22,224 nt of DNA from Prevotellaceae bacterium UBA7028 (GCA_002494215.1 DLBF01000160.1:1-22224), one strand, 5' to 3'. Positions 7,755-15,809 are shown, counted from the first letter of the stretch. The notes: generated by a model from the letters alone, not told the origin. Numbers and translations: made by a program.

Positions 7755-8333
7755 ATGAAAACAATTTATGAATGTTCGCAAAGTAAAGGAATAAAATGGC
7801 TGACTGCCTTTTTCCTTCTGGTCACGATTGCGTTCATCCTTTTTATGACTTACTCTGTATCTAAAGGAGTGAACCCCATACTGGCAGTTGCCATGGTTGC
7901 TTTTATGCTTGTCTCATCCCTCTCGTGCTTCTTCGTTTTCCCCATGTACATCATAACAGATGATGAGGGAATAGGCATCCGAACGCTTATCCGAACAATA
8001 AAGATACCGTATGAGAACATCGACCACATTGAACGGTTTGATGACCAGCGTCGATTGTTTATTAACAAAGGGAAATTTGGCAACGTTACCATAGGCACTA
8101 AGATCCAATTGGGATTTCATACCACAGAAAACACCATGCGTCTGTTTGGGATAGGCGGAGTGTTCGGATATATTGGTTGGTTCCGCACGAAGGGAGTCGG
8201 CATCTTCTGCTCGTATGTGACAGATGAAAAGAAGGTATTCCTGATTTATCGAATAAAAGGAAAACCCATAGCGATAAGTGTGGATGAACCAGACGAGTTC
8301 CTACCCTATTATCTGAAAGGAGGTGAAAAATGA
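7755..8333 (+). CDS. Membrane-anchored bacterial PH-domain protein
   Basis: The 192-residue protein has two N-terminal membrane helices (about residues 15-33 and 40-65: WLTAFFLLVTIAFILFMTYS and LAVAMVAFMLVSSLSCFFVF). A beta-rich cytoplasmic part then reads MYIITDDEGIGIRTLIRTIK, IPYENIDHIERF, and near the end VFLIYRIKGKPIAISVDEP. This layout of a TM hairpin followed by a single bacterial pleckstrin-homology-like domain is common in Bacteroidetes proteins of unknown role. A glycine-rich stretch (FGIGGVFGYIGWFR) sits in the middle of the domain. It overlaps the next gene by 4 bases (ATGA), so the two are almost surely co-translated. A membrane sensor working with the HTH partner is possible but not shown. 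Confidence 0.7.
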   Translation: MKTIYECSQSKGIKWLTAFFLLVTIAFILFMTYSVSKGVNPILAVAMVAFMLVSSLSCFFVFPMYIITDDEGIGIRTLIRTIKIPYENIDHIERFDDQRRLFINKGKFGNVTIGTKIQLGFHTTENTMRLFGIGGVFGYIGWFRTKGVGIFCSYVTDEKKVFLIYRIKGKPIAISVDEPDEFLPYYLKGGEK

Positions 8334-8674
8334 ATCTCCTCTATGATTTCTCCTCCGCCCTTCTGCAAGCACGCCAGCGCAAGGGAGCAACGCAAGAACA
8401 GATTGCATTTTCGCTAAATATCTCGCATGCCACATATAACGCATGGGAATGTGGACATCGCCTTTGTCCCTACAAGCACATCATCGCCCTTATTACCTAT
8501 TTTGATGATGATAAGTTCACACGCCAGATGCTTCGCATCTTGCTTACCCTGCAACATAACATGGCAGGATTGAACAAGAAAGACCCTGCCCAACTATCTA
8601 CCTTCTATATGAAACTCATTGCCTTGCTTGCCGATGAATGTGCCGATTGGCTCAAGACAACAGGGAAACAGTAA
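8330..8674 (+). CDS. Small helix-turn-helix (XRE-like) DNA-binding protein
   Basis: The 114-residue protein carries an XRE/Cro-type helix-turn-helix at residues ~8-40. ALLQARQRKGATQEQIAFSL is the first helix and the start of the HTH, and NISHATYNAWECGHRLCPYK holds the recognition helix and the W-E-x-G turn typical of the family. The remainder is helical and has no other recognisable domain. Its ATG overlaps the stop of the PH-domain gene, so it belongs to that operon. It is probably a transcription factor of its own operon or of nearby genes, but no operator repeat was found to support a target. Confidence 0.75.
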   Translation: MNLLYDFSSALLQARQRKGATQEQIAFSLNISHATYNAWECGHRLCPYKHIIALITYFDDDKFTRQMLRILLTLQHNMAGLNKKDPAQLSTFYMKLIALLADECADWLKTTGKQ

Positions 8675-8680
8675 TAAATC

Positions 8681-8833
8681 ATGATGGAAACAGAAAGACT
8701 GAGACTTCGCCCTTGGCAGGATAGTGATGCCGAGACGCCCTGTAAAGGTAATGCAATTAAGAAAGGGAGAACTTTCTTTATAATGCACCTTGTCCGCAGG
8801 GGTTGTTTTCGGGCTTGCGTTGATTGGTATTAA
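8681..8833 (+). pseudogene. N-terminal fragment of a GNAT (RimJ/RimL-like) acetyltransferase
   Basis: Seven bases after the HTH gene, MMETERLRLRPWQDSDAE appears, the unmistakable opening of RimJ/RimL-type GNAT N-acetyltransferases ('METERLxLRPWxxxDAE'). Intact members run to about 170 residues. After ~18 codons the frame leaves any GNAT likeness and ends at 8833, already overlapping the 3' end of the opposite-strand peptidase. The acetyl-CoA-binding motifs are absent, so this is a truncated gene. The break near 8737 is probably a deletion junction that also brought the peptidase gene next to it. Confidence 0.75.
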
Positions 8834-10097
8834 GCCAACTTCCCCACCCTGCGAGGCGATGGAATCTGTTGAGTTCGTAGGACATACGGAAATCGACATT
8901 GCTATTAATCATGCTATTGTATTTCTGATGATTCGTCAGGACAACAGAGAGCGAATAGAACGGCAGCGTAGGCATAACACCAAGGTCGATATTTACCTGT
9001 TGCAGGATGGCACTACGGAAAGCTGTTTCCATCTCACTATGTATGTTGGCAAGCTGCGAATCGCCAGTCAGCTCAGCCAACTTTCCTGCATAATCGAGCA
9101 GGTCGTAGAAGGGCTTGCTCTGGTAGAACTGATACACCTGACAAGTGGCGTTGTCGATGGCATCCTGTTGCGCGGGGTAAAGCTCACAAAGGCGGGTGAC
9201 CAACTTCCCTGCCGCATCACACACAGCCTGTAACTGGGAGGATTTCAGCAGTTCCACGTTTCCATTGAAGGGATAGCCCTCCTTTACATAACCCTCATGT
9301 AGTCTCTCTTCCGAATCAGTCAGCGTCTGACGGGCAGCAGTTTCGAAATCCGATGTCTGTCGCAGGTTCTTTACCAACATGGGAATGAGCGGATCCTCCT
9401 CGCTGGTGAGCATGAAAGGTGTAGCAATAATATAATCGGTATAGGAAGAAACCTCCGTAACGATCTCCATGGCACCCATCAAGCAATTGTTGAACATTAT
9501 GGCCTTGAGATGCTTGATATCGGAATTAGAGATGGCAGTGGAAAGCTCGTACATATTCATTGATGCATGGTCGAGCAATTCGTCGTACAGCACGCCACGT
9601 GTCCGGCTCTCGTTTTGCTTCGGATAATCGGACTTGGCATCGAAGCCACCACCATGCCCGTAGAACACCAACACATACTCCTTGGCAGGCAAGTCCTTCT
9701 TGGCCCTATTCAACAGGGCAGTCAGGTTCGCAGGGTCATAGAGCTTGAACGACTTCATGTCGGCACCTTCCTGATGGAGGGTCTCGAACTGCGTATTCTT
9801 GTCCAGTTCAAAGGCCAGCACCTCGCCAGGCGCACCATACTCTCCCGAGAACTTATCACTATCAGCACCATACTTGTTGACTGCTAGGACACGAATCTTA
9901 CCATCGGGGAGCAACGTTTGGGTCTCGCGCCAGACACCCTCGATGCAATTATCCATCTCACCACCTGCCATACCATATATAATAACGGTATAATCGGCCT
10001 GATTAGAATCTGGACCGTTCTCATCGCCATCTGAACATGAGGTAAAGAACGAGACAACAACTGCGAGCATCAAGAAAACCTTTTTCATAATTGTCAT
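8778..10097 (-). CDS. Clostripain-family (C11) cysteine peptidase-like lipoprotein
   Basis: The 439-residue product starts MTIMKKVFLMLAVVVSFFTSC, a lipoprotein signal with Cys21 as the lipid-anchored residue. The C11 clostripain fold is seen in YTVIIYGMAGGEMDN near residue 36-50, VLVFYGHGGGF with catalytic His148, and MFNNCLMGAMEIV with catalytic Cys205. Members cleave after Arg or Lys, and several from gut Bacteroidetes need self-processing at a basic site. The true start may be the second Met (position 10088), which gives a normal lipoprotein leader. The C-terminal end (PENNPCGQGAL) runs into the GNAT fragment junction, so the final few residues may be altered. It is likely an outer-membrane or surface protease. 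Confidence 0.88.
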   Translation of the reverse strand: MTIMKKVFLMLAVVVSFFTSCSDGDENGPDSNQADYTVIIYGMAGGEMDNCIEGVWRETQTLLPDGKIRVLAVNKYGADSDKFSGEYGAPGEVLAFELDKNTQFETLHQEGADMKSFKLYDPANLTALLNRAKKDLPAKEYVLVFYGHGGGFDAKSDYPKQNESRTRGVLYDELLDHASMNMYELSTAISNSDIKHLKAIMFNNCLMGAMEIVTEVSSYTDYIIATPFMLTSEEDPLIPMLVKNLRQTSDFETAARQTLTDSEERLHEGYVKEGYPFNGNVELLKSSQLQAVCDAAGKLVTRLCELYPAQQDAIDNATCQVYQFYQSKPFYDLLDYAGKLAELTGDSQLANIHSEMETAFRSAILQQVNIDLGVMPTLPFYSLSVVLTNHQKYNSMINSNVDFRMSYELNRFHRLAGWGSWLNTNQRKPENNPCGQGAL

Positions 10098-10116
10098 TAT
10101 TGTATGTTCTTGCCCG

Positions 10117-10124
10117 CAAATATA
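10117..10124 (-). promoter_or_regulatory. -7 box for the clostripain-like gene
   Basis: The minus strand reads TATATTTG, matching TAnnTTTG, 20-30 bases before the start codon. It lies inside the 18-base AT-rich word shared with the BspA upstream region at 4657-4674. The -33 element is not clear (a TTG at 10142-10144 is only 17 bases upstream). Confidence 0.5.
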
Positions 10125-10223
10125 CGATTATTTTTAAAAATCAATATGTTGATGGGCGAAATTTTTCACAATGATTCCTCCGAAGGACATAGAGGCCATG
10201 CTTAGGCTAAACCTATAATGCAG

Positions 10224-11054
10224 TTATTGCCCATTAACCGCATTACTCCATTTGAGATTGTATGCTTCAACTCTAAAATAACCATAACTTTCATAGGTTC
10301 GGATTTCCTTTATAGTCACAACCCTTTTTTGAGAATCCAGTTCGTAATCATACTTTAGACCGAAACCATCATCATCTTCAAAGCTTTCCATCAGATTCTT
10401 ACAGGCAACACCGAAGTAACCATTTACAACAAGAGGGTATAAATCAGGCATGGCACATCTCGGATCATTATATACATTATTCCCTGGTAAGGAAGAATAG
10501 CTATAAGAAGTATAGCTTTCCTCCGTAATGTTGACTCCTTTGACGATGTTACCATCCTTCCATTCATACGTAGTCTCATAACCTCTAACCTGTTTATAAC
10601 GCGGATACACATACTTTACGCGCGAATATATCATCTCGCCACGCGCGTTAAAACGGAATTTATAATAGTGTAGGTCGGCTTCCATCTTATTACGGATACG
10701 ATAATCAGTAAGAAACTTACCTGCACAACTATCTACCCTACCATCTACGAGGAATAGAGTATCTTCTTGAAAAGCGGTTTCAGAAACATTCTTCTCGTTC
10801 CTCCGATATGAAATATAGATGTGGTCCTTGTCGTATTTATACTCAGCATAGTGACACATAGAACCGTTAAGAAGCTCTGCACGAAGAACTCTCCCCATGT
10901 CGTCATATTCAAAATCATAGTGCGAGTCTGGCCCATCCAAAGAAAGGAGCCTGCTGGTATTCGGCACAACCTCGGGGGTATCTGGTTCTGGGACTTCATT
11001 GGAACAAGAGACGAGGCCTAACGCAAACAAAAAGGATACAATCAGTTTCTTCAT
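10224..11054 (-). CDS. Bacteroidetes lipoprotein with YD/RHS-like beta-strand repeats
   Basis: Starting at the MKKLIVSFLFALGLVSC lipobox (Cys17), the product has 276 residues. The reading frame extends 22 codons upstream, but those residues do not form a signal sequence, so the start at 11054 is chosen. After a Pro/Glu-rich linker (SNEVPEPDTPEVVPN) come repeated short units such as YDFEYDDMGRVLRAELLNG, YKFRFNARGEMIYSRVKY, TYEWKDGNIVKGVN and LKYDYELDSQKRVVTIKE. These resemble the YD-repeat-like strands of the DUF4595-type lipoproteins of Bacteroidetes. The function is unknown. It is probably anchored in the outer membrane. It lies 126 bases upstream of the peptidase gene on the same strand, though the peptidase has its own promoter box. 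Confidence 0.75.
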   Translation of the reverse strand: MKKLIVSFLFALGLVSCSNEVPEPDTPEVVPNTSRLLSLDGPDSHYDFEYDDMGRVLRAELLNGSMCHYAEYKYDKDHIYISYRRNEKNVSETAFQEDTLFLVDGRVDSCAGKFLTDYRIRNKMEADLHYYKFRFNARGEMIYSRVKYVYPRYKQVRGYETTYEWKDGNIVKGVNITEESYTSYSYSSLPGNNVYNDPRCAMPDLYPLVVNGYFGVACKNLMESFEDDDGFGLKYDYELDSQKRVVTIKEIRTYESYGYFRVEAYNLKWSNAVNGQ

Positions 11055-11190
11055 CGTTTTTACTTTTATAAATGAAACGTATAACTTAAAAACGACGGTT
11101 GGACAAGGTTTAGTATGCAAGATTACTAAAAGAATGTAAAATTTTTCTAAAATTATTTGCCTACCATAATATATATAAAGCGCTTTTTGT

Positions 11191-11198
11191 TATATTTG
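11191..11198 (+). promoter_or_regulatory. -7 box for the YbjQ-family gene
   Basis: TATATTTG matches TAnnTTTG and lies 33 bases before the ATG at 11232. The nearest TTTG upstream (11156-11159) is 31 bases away, too far for a normal -33 element. Confidence 0.5.
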
Positions 11199-11231
11199 CA
11201 ATTAGAAACTTTAAACAAAGAGATTAACATT

Positions 11232-11549
11232 ATGATTCTAACAACAACCCCACAGATTGAAGGCCACCCCATCCTGGAGTATAAAGGTGTGGTGACTGGC
11301 GAGACCATTATTGGTGCAAACATTGTAAAGGACTTCTTCGCAGGTCTCCGCGATATTGTCGGAGGTCGTGCCGACAGCTACGAGAAGGTACTAATCGAAG
11401 GCAAGGAAACTTCGCTAAGAGAAATGATGCAACGTGCTCAGGCTATGGGAGCAAATGCCATCGTAGGCATAGACATCGACTACGAGACAATAGGCTCTAA
11501 CGGCTCCATGCTGATGGTAGCCACCAGCGGCACTGCGGTAGTAATTTAA
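11232..11549 (+). CDS. YbjQ/UPF0145 family protein
   Basis: The 105-residue protein fits the UPF0145 (YbjQ, DUF74 'putative heavy-metal-binding') family, which forms small pentameric beta-rich rings of unknown role. Key pieces are [20 protein letters not shown] at the start, [10 protein letters not shown] in the middle, and [20 protein letters not shown] followed by [13 protein letters not shown] at the end, all in family order and at normal length. The frame is open 25 codons further upstream, but the -7 box at 11191-11198 lies inside that extension, so the ATG at 11232 is the start. No signal peptide is present. Confidence 0.9.
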   Translation: MILTTTPQIEGHPILEYKGVVTGETIIGANIVKDFFAGLRDIVGGRADSYEKVLIEGKETSLREMMQRAQAMGANAIVGIDIDYETIGSNGSMLMVATSGTAVVI

Positions 11550-11553
11550 AAAG

Positions 11554-11592
11554 CCTCCCCCGACCCCCTCCCAAGGAGGGGAGAAGGGGATT
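11554..11592. repeat. REP-like GC-rich palindrome downstream of the YbjQ gene
   Basis: This stretch contains a perfect 7-base stem, CCCCTCC (11565-11571) and GGAGGGG (11575-11581), with a 3-base loop, flanked by C-rich and G-rich arms. It has the same layout as the palindromes at 16421-16461, 16548-16579 and 19614-19645. It may also act as a terminator for the YbjQ gene, but no T-run follows. Confidence 0.6.
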
Positions 11593-11622
11593 GAGGATTA
11601 TTACATTGAACGTTTTTAAATT

Positions 11623-11649
11623 AAGAATGAAGAATGAAGAGTGAAGAAT
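11623..11649 (+). repeat. 27-base GAA-rich dispersed repeat, copy 1
   Basis: The stretch starts AAGAATGAAGAATGAAGAG and is repeated exactly, in inverted orientation, at 16160-16186, 4.5 kb away. Both copies are intergenic, next to other short A/T-rich tandem units. Confidence 0.85.
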
Positions 11650-11736
11650 TTGCTACCGCTGTGCCGCTAACCACCATAATTATGAATTATGAATTTAGAA
11701 TTATGAATTGATAATTGAACATTGCGGTAGCAAATT
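11647..11736. repeat. 13-base perfect inverted repeat enclosing AT-rich short repeats
   Basis: AATTTGCTACCGC at 11647-11659 is the exact reverse complement of GCGGTAGCAAATT at 11724-11736. The 64 bases between them hold repeats of AATTATGAATT type (about 11676-11718). No coding sequence is seen. The arrangement resembles a small non-autonomous element, but target-site duplications were not identified. Confidence 0.7.
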
Positions 11737-11762
11737 GACTCCGTTCATCCTGCTCACACTCG

Positions 11763-11789
11763 GCAATCGGAAAGCACGCTTTCCATTGC
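11763..11789. terminator. Long hairpin between convergent genes, possible terminator or repeat
   Basis: GCAAT-c-GGAAAGC-AC-GCTTTCC-ATTGC forms a 12-pair stem with one bulged base and a 2-base loop. It sits between the convergent YbjQ gene and TonB receptor gene. No run of T follows on either strand, so it may be a processing or dispersed element and not a classical terminator. The rest of 11790-11874 holds only short AT-rich and GTAAAC-type repeats (11834-11864). Confidence 0.45.
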
Positions 11790-11874
11790 TCTCGCTCAAT
11801 CGCAGGATTCTTCTCTCTTAATTCTTAATTAAAAACCGTAAACAGTAAACGGTATACGGTAAACTAATTCCTAA

Positions 11875-14295
11875 TTAAAAGTGGAAGCTCAGGTCGAATC
11901 CGCACTGGAAGGGATTGCCACGCTGAGCCATGAACACTTCCCTACCCGTTGCCTTGCTGGAGAAAGCGAAGGTGTTATAACGGGTATCTGTGATATTACG
12001 TGCCCACAGGTTGAGTTTGAACGTGCCAAAGTCGGCACAAGCATGAGCACCCAGTGTAGCATAGAAGTTCTGTGCATAGGTGTTAGCCTCGTCCCACCAT
12101 ATCTTACCCTGTCCGTTCATATTGGCACCGATGGTCAGATGCTTCATGAATCGGAGGTCAGTATCGAAGGTATAGTCTGCCATAGCAGACAGCGTGTGTG
12201 CAGGAACATAAGGTACTCTCTTGCCTGCGTAATCAACCTCCTCGGCATTCTTGCTGGCGCGGTTCTTATAATCCTTGAAGGCAGCATGCGTATAGCCGTA
12301 GCCCAACGACCATGCCAGATGGTTGCTGACAGCGCTGCCGCGTAATGTCAGTTCCAGTCCGCAGCTGTAGCTCTTGCCGGCATTCACCATCTTACGGCCA
12401 TAGCCATAATCCTCGGTAAAGACAGAAAGCTGCTGGTTGCGAATCTGCATATAATAAACACTCAGGTCGGCATGTATCAGATTATCGAAGAGGTTGGCAT
12501 GTGTTCCAAGCTCATAGTTCCAAGACTCCTCGGGCTTGAACTTGATACCCTCGGCAAGGGATGCATACTTGGCATCGTCCTGCGTAACGGTTCTCTCGAC
12601 ATTCTGATGGGTGCTCTGTGCCTCCTGAGCGGCCTCCATGATAACAGCGGAGTTGGTCTTCAGGTCGTTCTGGATAATATCTCCGAACATCTGAATGTTG
12701 AATCCTCCTGCACGATAACCCTTGGTAACGGTGGCATAGATGTTACTGCCATTGTCGAACTTATAGGTAAGACCGAACTTGGGCAACAGCTGACTGAATC
12801 CTGCCGACTCGGTGTGCTCGTAGAGCGAGAGTACACGTGCCACGGCATCCTGACCCATAATGCTGAATTTCAGGCGCAGATCGCCATTGGTATCGTATGC
12901 TATCTTGGAGTGTGTATAATCATAGCGCAGACCAGCAGTAGCGGTCAGGCGGTCTGTGATATCATAGTTCGACTCGTGGAAAACACCGATGTTGGCCTGT
13001 GGTGTATGGAACAGACAGGGCACCAGCATCTGCACACCTATGTGCACACCACCAGCCTGCTCGATGGCTGCCTTGGCTGCTGCCTCGGACATACGGCCAG
13101 ACATAGAAGCCAGGATGGAATTGTAGATGCCTGCCTCGGCTTGATCCAGACGCATATTCTTCTTCATCATTTCGCCAAAGGCTGAACCGAAGGTATTAGG
13201 GGCTGCCGTCTTGAGCCACTGGTAAGAACCGAACACACCCGTTGTCCAGTGCCAACGACCCTTCAGGTTATCCTTGAAGGTGAACTCCTGTGTAATGGCA
13301 TTGCTTAGCTGCGACTGATCAACAACAATGAAGTCTATTGCAGAGTAGTCGTTATCCATCAGCAGATTGTCTTTCAGATACTGGTAACTGGTATTAGACT
13401 GGAAGTCAAAGCCTTTGCCACGATACTTAACAGCCATGCCCGTATTAACCATATTACGATTGTACTTGCCCTGATGGTCCTGATCAGGCTCGGAAACTAC
13501 CTTGCCGCTCGCAGGCTCCAAAATGCCGTAGGGATAGGCATGCTGACTGACGTACTGGTAATCTGCCATCCAGTCGAACGAGAGCCTGTCTGTAGGCTGA
13601 TATACCAGACGCAGACGAGCGCCTGCCTCGTTCTTATCATCGGTACGCTCGCCGGTGAGTGTATTCTTCCAGAAGCCGTTGGTACCGTTATAGAAAGCGC
13701 CAGCCGAGAAGGCCAACTTGTCATTTACCTTATTATAGTGACTTATCTCTGCATTGCGGTACATACGGGTTCCAAAGCCAAGGTTAACGTCTGTACCCTG
13801 ATAGCGCAAGGGATTCTTGGTGTACTGACGCACCAGACCTCCCTCCGAGTTAATGCCGTAGAGCGTACCCTGTGGACCACGCAGAACATCCACACGGTCT
13901 AACTGCCACACATGGCTGTTGAAGGCCGATTTGTTCATCAGGGGAATATCATCCACGTAGATACCCATGGAAGGACTGTTTACACGAGAACCGATACCAC
14001 GTACATATATAGAAGAGGTGAAGCGTGCTCCATAGTCGGGCATCACGAAGGCGGGAACATAATTAGAGATATCGCGCAGGTCGCGAATACCCAGGTTGTT
14101 CATCTCCTTACCAGTAAGAACAGATGAACTGACAGGCTGGAAACGCAGTCCCTTGGACTCCTTGTTAAGGGGTACAAAGACAACCTCGTCCAGGTTAAAA
14201 ACTCGCGAGGAATCTAACGGTGCAACCTCCGTTTCTGCTTTTGCAGAAAAAACAAAACCAGCTAATAACGATGCAGTTAGGATAATTTTTCTCAT
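11875..14295 (-). CDS. TonB-dependent outer-membrane receptor (iron/haem-complex type)
   Basis: The 806-residue protein has a signal peptide (MRKIILTASLLAGFVFSAKA). A plug domain covers residues ~45-170, with landmarks SIYVRGIGSRVNSPSMGIYV followed by DDIPL, and VDVLRGPQGTLYG. The remainder is a ~22-strand barrel ending in the terminal Phe signal (FDLSFHF). The N-terminal carboxypeptidase-like domain of SusC glycan porins is absent, so this is the siderophore/haem/cobalamin type of receptor. It lies 12 bases downstream of hemG on the same strand and is surely in its operon. Import of haem, porphyrin or another tetrapyrrole is a reasonable inference. No haem-binding FRAP/NPDL box was recognised, so the ligand stays open. 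Confidence 0.92.
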   Translation of the reverse strand: MRKIILTASLLAGFVFSAKAETEVAPLDSSRVFNLDEVVFVPLNKESKGLRFQPVSSSVLTGKEMNNLGIRDLRDISNYVPAFVMPDYGARFTSSIYVRGIGSRVNSPSMGIYVDDIPLMNKSAFNSHVWQLDRVDVLRGPQGTLYGINSEGGLVRQYTKNPLRYQGTDVNLGFGTRMYRNAEISHYNKVNDKLAFSAGAFYNGTNGFWKNTLTGERTDDKNEAGARLRLVYQPTDRLSFDWMADYQYVSQHAYPYGILEPASGKVVSEPDQDHQGKYNRNMVNTGMAVKYRGKGFDFQSNTSYQYLKDNLLMDNDYSAIDFIVVDQSQLSNAITQEFTFKDNLKGRWHWTTGVFGSYQWLKTAAPNTFGSAFGEMMKKNMRLDQAEAGIYNSILASMSGRMSEAAAKAAIEQAGGVHIGVQMLVPCLFHTPQANIGVFHESNYDITDRLTATAGLRYDYTHSKIAYDTNGDLRLKFSIMGQDAVARVLSLYEHTESAGFSQLLPKFGLTYKFDNGSNIYATVTKGYRAGGFNIQMFGDIIQNDLKTNSAVIMEAAQEAQSTHQNVERTVTQDDAKYASLAEGIKFKPEESWNYELGTHANLFDNLIHADLSVYYMQIRNQQLSVFTEDYGYGRKMVNAGKSYSCGLELTLRGSAVSNHLAWSLGYGYTHAAFKDYKNRASKNAEEVDYAGKRVPYVPAHTLSAMADYTFDTDLRFMKHLTIGANMNGQGKIWWDEANTYAQNFYATLGAHACADFGTFKLNLWARNITDTRYNTFAFSSKATGREVFMAQRGNPFQCGFDLSFHF

Positions 14296-14307
14296 TTTTA
14301 TATTTAT

Positions 14308-15714
14308 TTATTCTGACTTAATAATCTTGTTAGCTATTTTGGCAGCCTGAGTGATACGATGACCCATACCTATGCCGTCGCGCAGGTTACCTCCCAGCAC
14401 CAGTCCGGGGTATTGCTGCTCGATAGATTCCACAGCACAGAACCGTTGTCCGCTGTCGGCATTATATTGCGGAATGGCACGCTGGTGACGGGCAATGTGA
14501 ATGAAGTCCGGCTTTGCCTCGGCAGGGAACTTCAGCATGCTATGCAGGTGCTGAATGACAATAGCCCGAATCTCCTCGTCGCTCTTGCTCATCATCTCTG
14601 GATTACGTACACCACCCAGATAGAAAGAGAACAATGCCCCACCCTCTGGCGCACGCTGTGCGAAGCAAGCCGATGGGAACAGAATTCCAAGTATCTGACG
14701 TTTCTCCTTTGTAGGCACCAGACCGCCAAAAGCACAATAGTCACCGCCAAACGTATCGGGCATACCCACGTTTACCTCTATGATAGGAGAATATACCAAC
14801 CGGGCTATCGCATCCATGCGCTCCTTATCCACAAAAGGCAGCAGCTTAGGCAGGCTATAGGCGCCACAGGTAGTAACAACCCAACGGCTTTGCAACTGCT
14901 GAAAATTGCCATTGGCATCCTGGAATGTTGTTATCCACCCCTCCCCTTCCTGACTAACGCATACATTGCTGACACCCACGGAGATATTCTCCATTCCGAT
15001 ATAATCAGCCTCAGCCTGTGGAATATGGCTCAGTCCGCCCTTTGCAGAGAAGACTTTCTTGGTAGCGAGACGATCACGTTCAGTCTTGGGCTGCTTCTTC
15101 TTGGCAATGCTGCCACGGATAAAGCTGCCATAGTCACGCTCCAAGGCATACAGCTTGGGCAAAGCATAACGTGTAACCAATGTATAGGGATTTCCGGCAT
15201 AAACGCCAGAGATAAAGGGATCTACGGCATAGTCCACAAAGGACTGGCCAAGTCTGCGGGCTGCCAGCGCCCCAACACTCTCGTCCGGGTCATTGCCACG
15301 CTTGCGCCAAGGTTCGCCCAGGATACGCAGTTTATCCGAGAAACGGAACAGCGGAGTGGCAATGGCACTGAGCGGACCGGAAGGAAGCTCCCAGAAGCGG
15401 TCTCCCTTCCAAATCAGTCTTCGCTTGGCAGCATCAGGAGCGGTCTCTATCTGGCAGCGGCCCTGAGAAGTCTCTGACAAGGCATTCATCAACTCAGCCA
15501 CCTCAGGCGTAGAGACAGCACCCGTCGAAGGCCCCGTCTCATATATATAATGTTCGTAGCGCTGTGTCTGTATCTGTCCACCTATGCGGTTGTCGGTCTC
15601 CACAACGCGCACATTCTTTCCGCCTCGCTTCAGCCAATAAGCGGTTGTCAGGCCTGTTAAACCTGCACCGATTACGGTCACGTCTGTATACTCTATTTCT
15701 GGGCAACTTTTCAT
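14308..15714 (-). CDS. hemG: Protoporphyrinogen oxidase (HemG/HemY type, FAD-dependent)
   Basis: The 468-residue flavoprotein starts MKSCPEIEYTDVTVIGAGLT, with the FAD-binding GxGxxG and the following E-x-x-x-R-x-GG (VVETDNRIGG). The C-terminal motif GLVLGGNLRDGIGMGHRITQ is the second FAD-contact region of the HemY/PPOX family. The region AVDPFISGVYAGNP is also characteristic. It oxidises protoporphyrinogen IX, or coproporphyrinogen III in some lineages, late in haem synthesis. The frame runs 13 codons further upstream, but the start at 15714 is chosen because a perfect promoter box lies at 15723-15730, inside that extension. The TonB receptor gene follows after 12 bases. Confidence 0.9.
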   Translation of the reverse strand: MKSCPEIEYTDVTVIGAGLTGLTTAYWLKRGGKNVRVVETDNRIGGQIQTQRYEHYIYETGPSTGAVSTPEVAELMNALSETSQGRCQIETAPDAAKRRLIWKGDRFWELPSGPLSAIATPLFRFSDKLRILGEPWRKRGNDPDESVGALAARRLGQSFVDYAVDPFISGVYAGNPYTLVTRYALPKLYALERDYGSFIRGSIAKKKQPKTERDRLATKKVFSAKGGLSHIPQAEADYIGMENISVGVSNVCVSQEGEGWITTFQDANGNFQQLQSRWVVTTCGAYSLPKLLPFVDKERMDAIARLVYSPIIEVNVGMPDTFGGDYCAFGGLVPTKEKRQILGILFPSACFAQRAPEGGALFSFYLGGVRNPEMMSKSDEEIRAIVIQHLHSMLKFPAEAKPDFIHIARHQRAIPQYNADSGQRFCAVESIEQQYPGLVLGGNLRDGIGMGHRITQAAKIANKIIKSE

Positions 15715-15722
15715 TTCGGGTG

Positions 15723-15753
15723 CAAAGGTATTACAATCCTTCCAAGCCCACAA
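15723..15753 (-). promoter_or_regulatory. Promoter of the hemG-receptor operon, giving a near-leaderless mRNA
   Basis: On the minus strand TACCTTTG (15723-15730) is a perfect -7 box and TTG (15751-15753) lies 20 bases upstream as the -33 element. The start codon ends at 15714, only 8 bases below the box, so the transcript would have a leader of about 0-5 bases. A dyad AATCCT (15752-15757) / AGGATT (15766-15771) overlaps the -33 element and could be an operator. Confidence 0.7.
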
Positions 15754-15809
15754 TCCTCATTTCTTAGGATTTTGCAAGTTGAGAGTTGGCAGGGGGGAAG
15801 AGTATAAGA

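Noticed and set aside
11157..11231. 25-codon upstream extension of the YbjQ-family gene
   Set aside because: It contains the -7 promoter box and does not match the family, which starts at the ATG at 11232.
12472..13185. 237-codon open frame on the + strand
   Set aside because: It is antisense to the TonB receptor barrel, and its translation is low-complexity and without a start region or promoter.
14359..15477. 372-codon open frame on the + strand
   Set aside because: It is antisense to hemG, whose FAD motifs are clear. The translation has no recognisable domain and the frame is a by-product of GC-skewed codon use.
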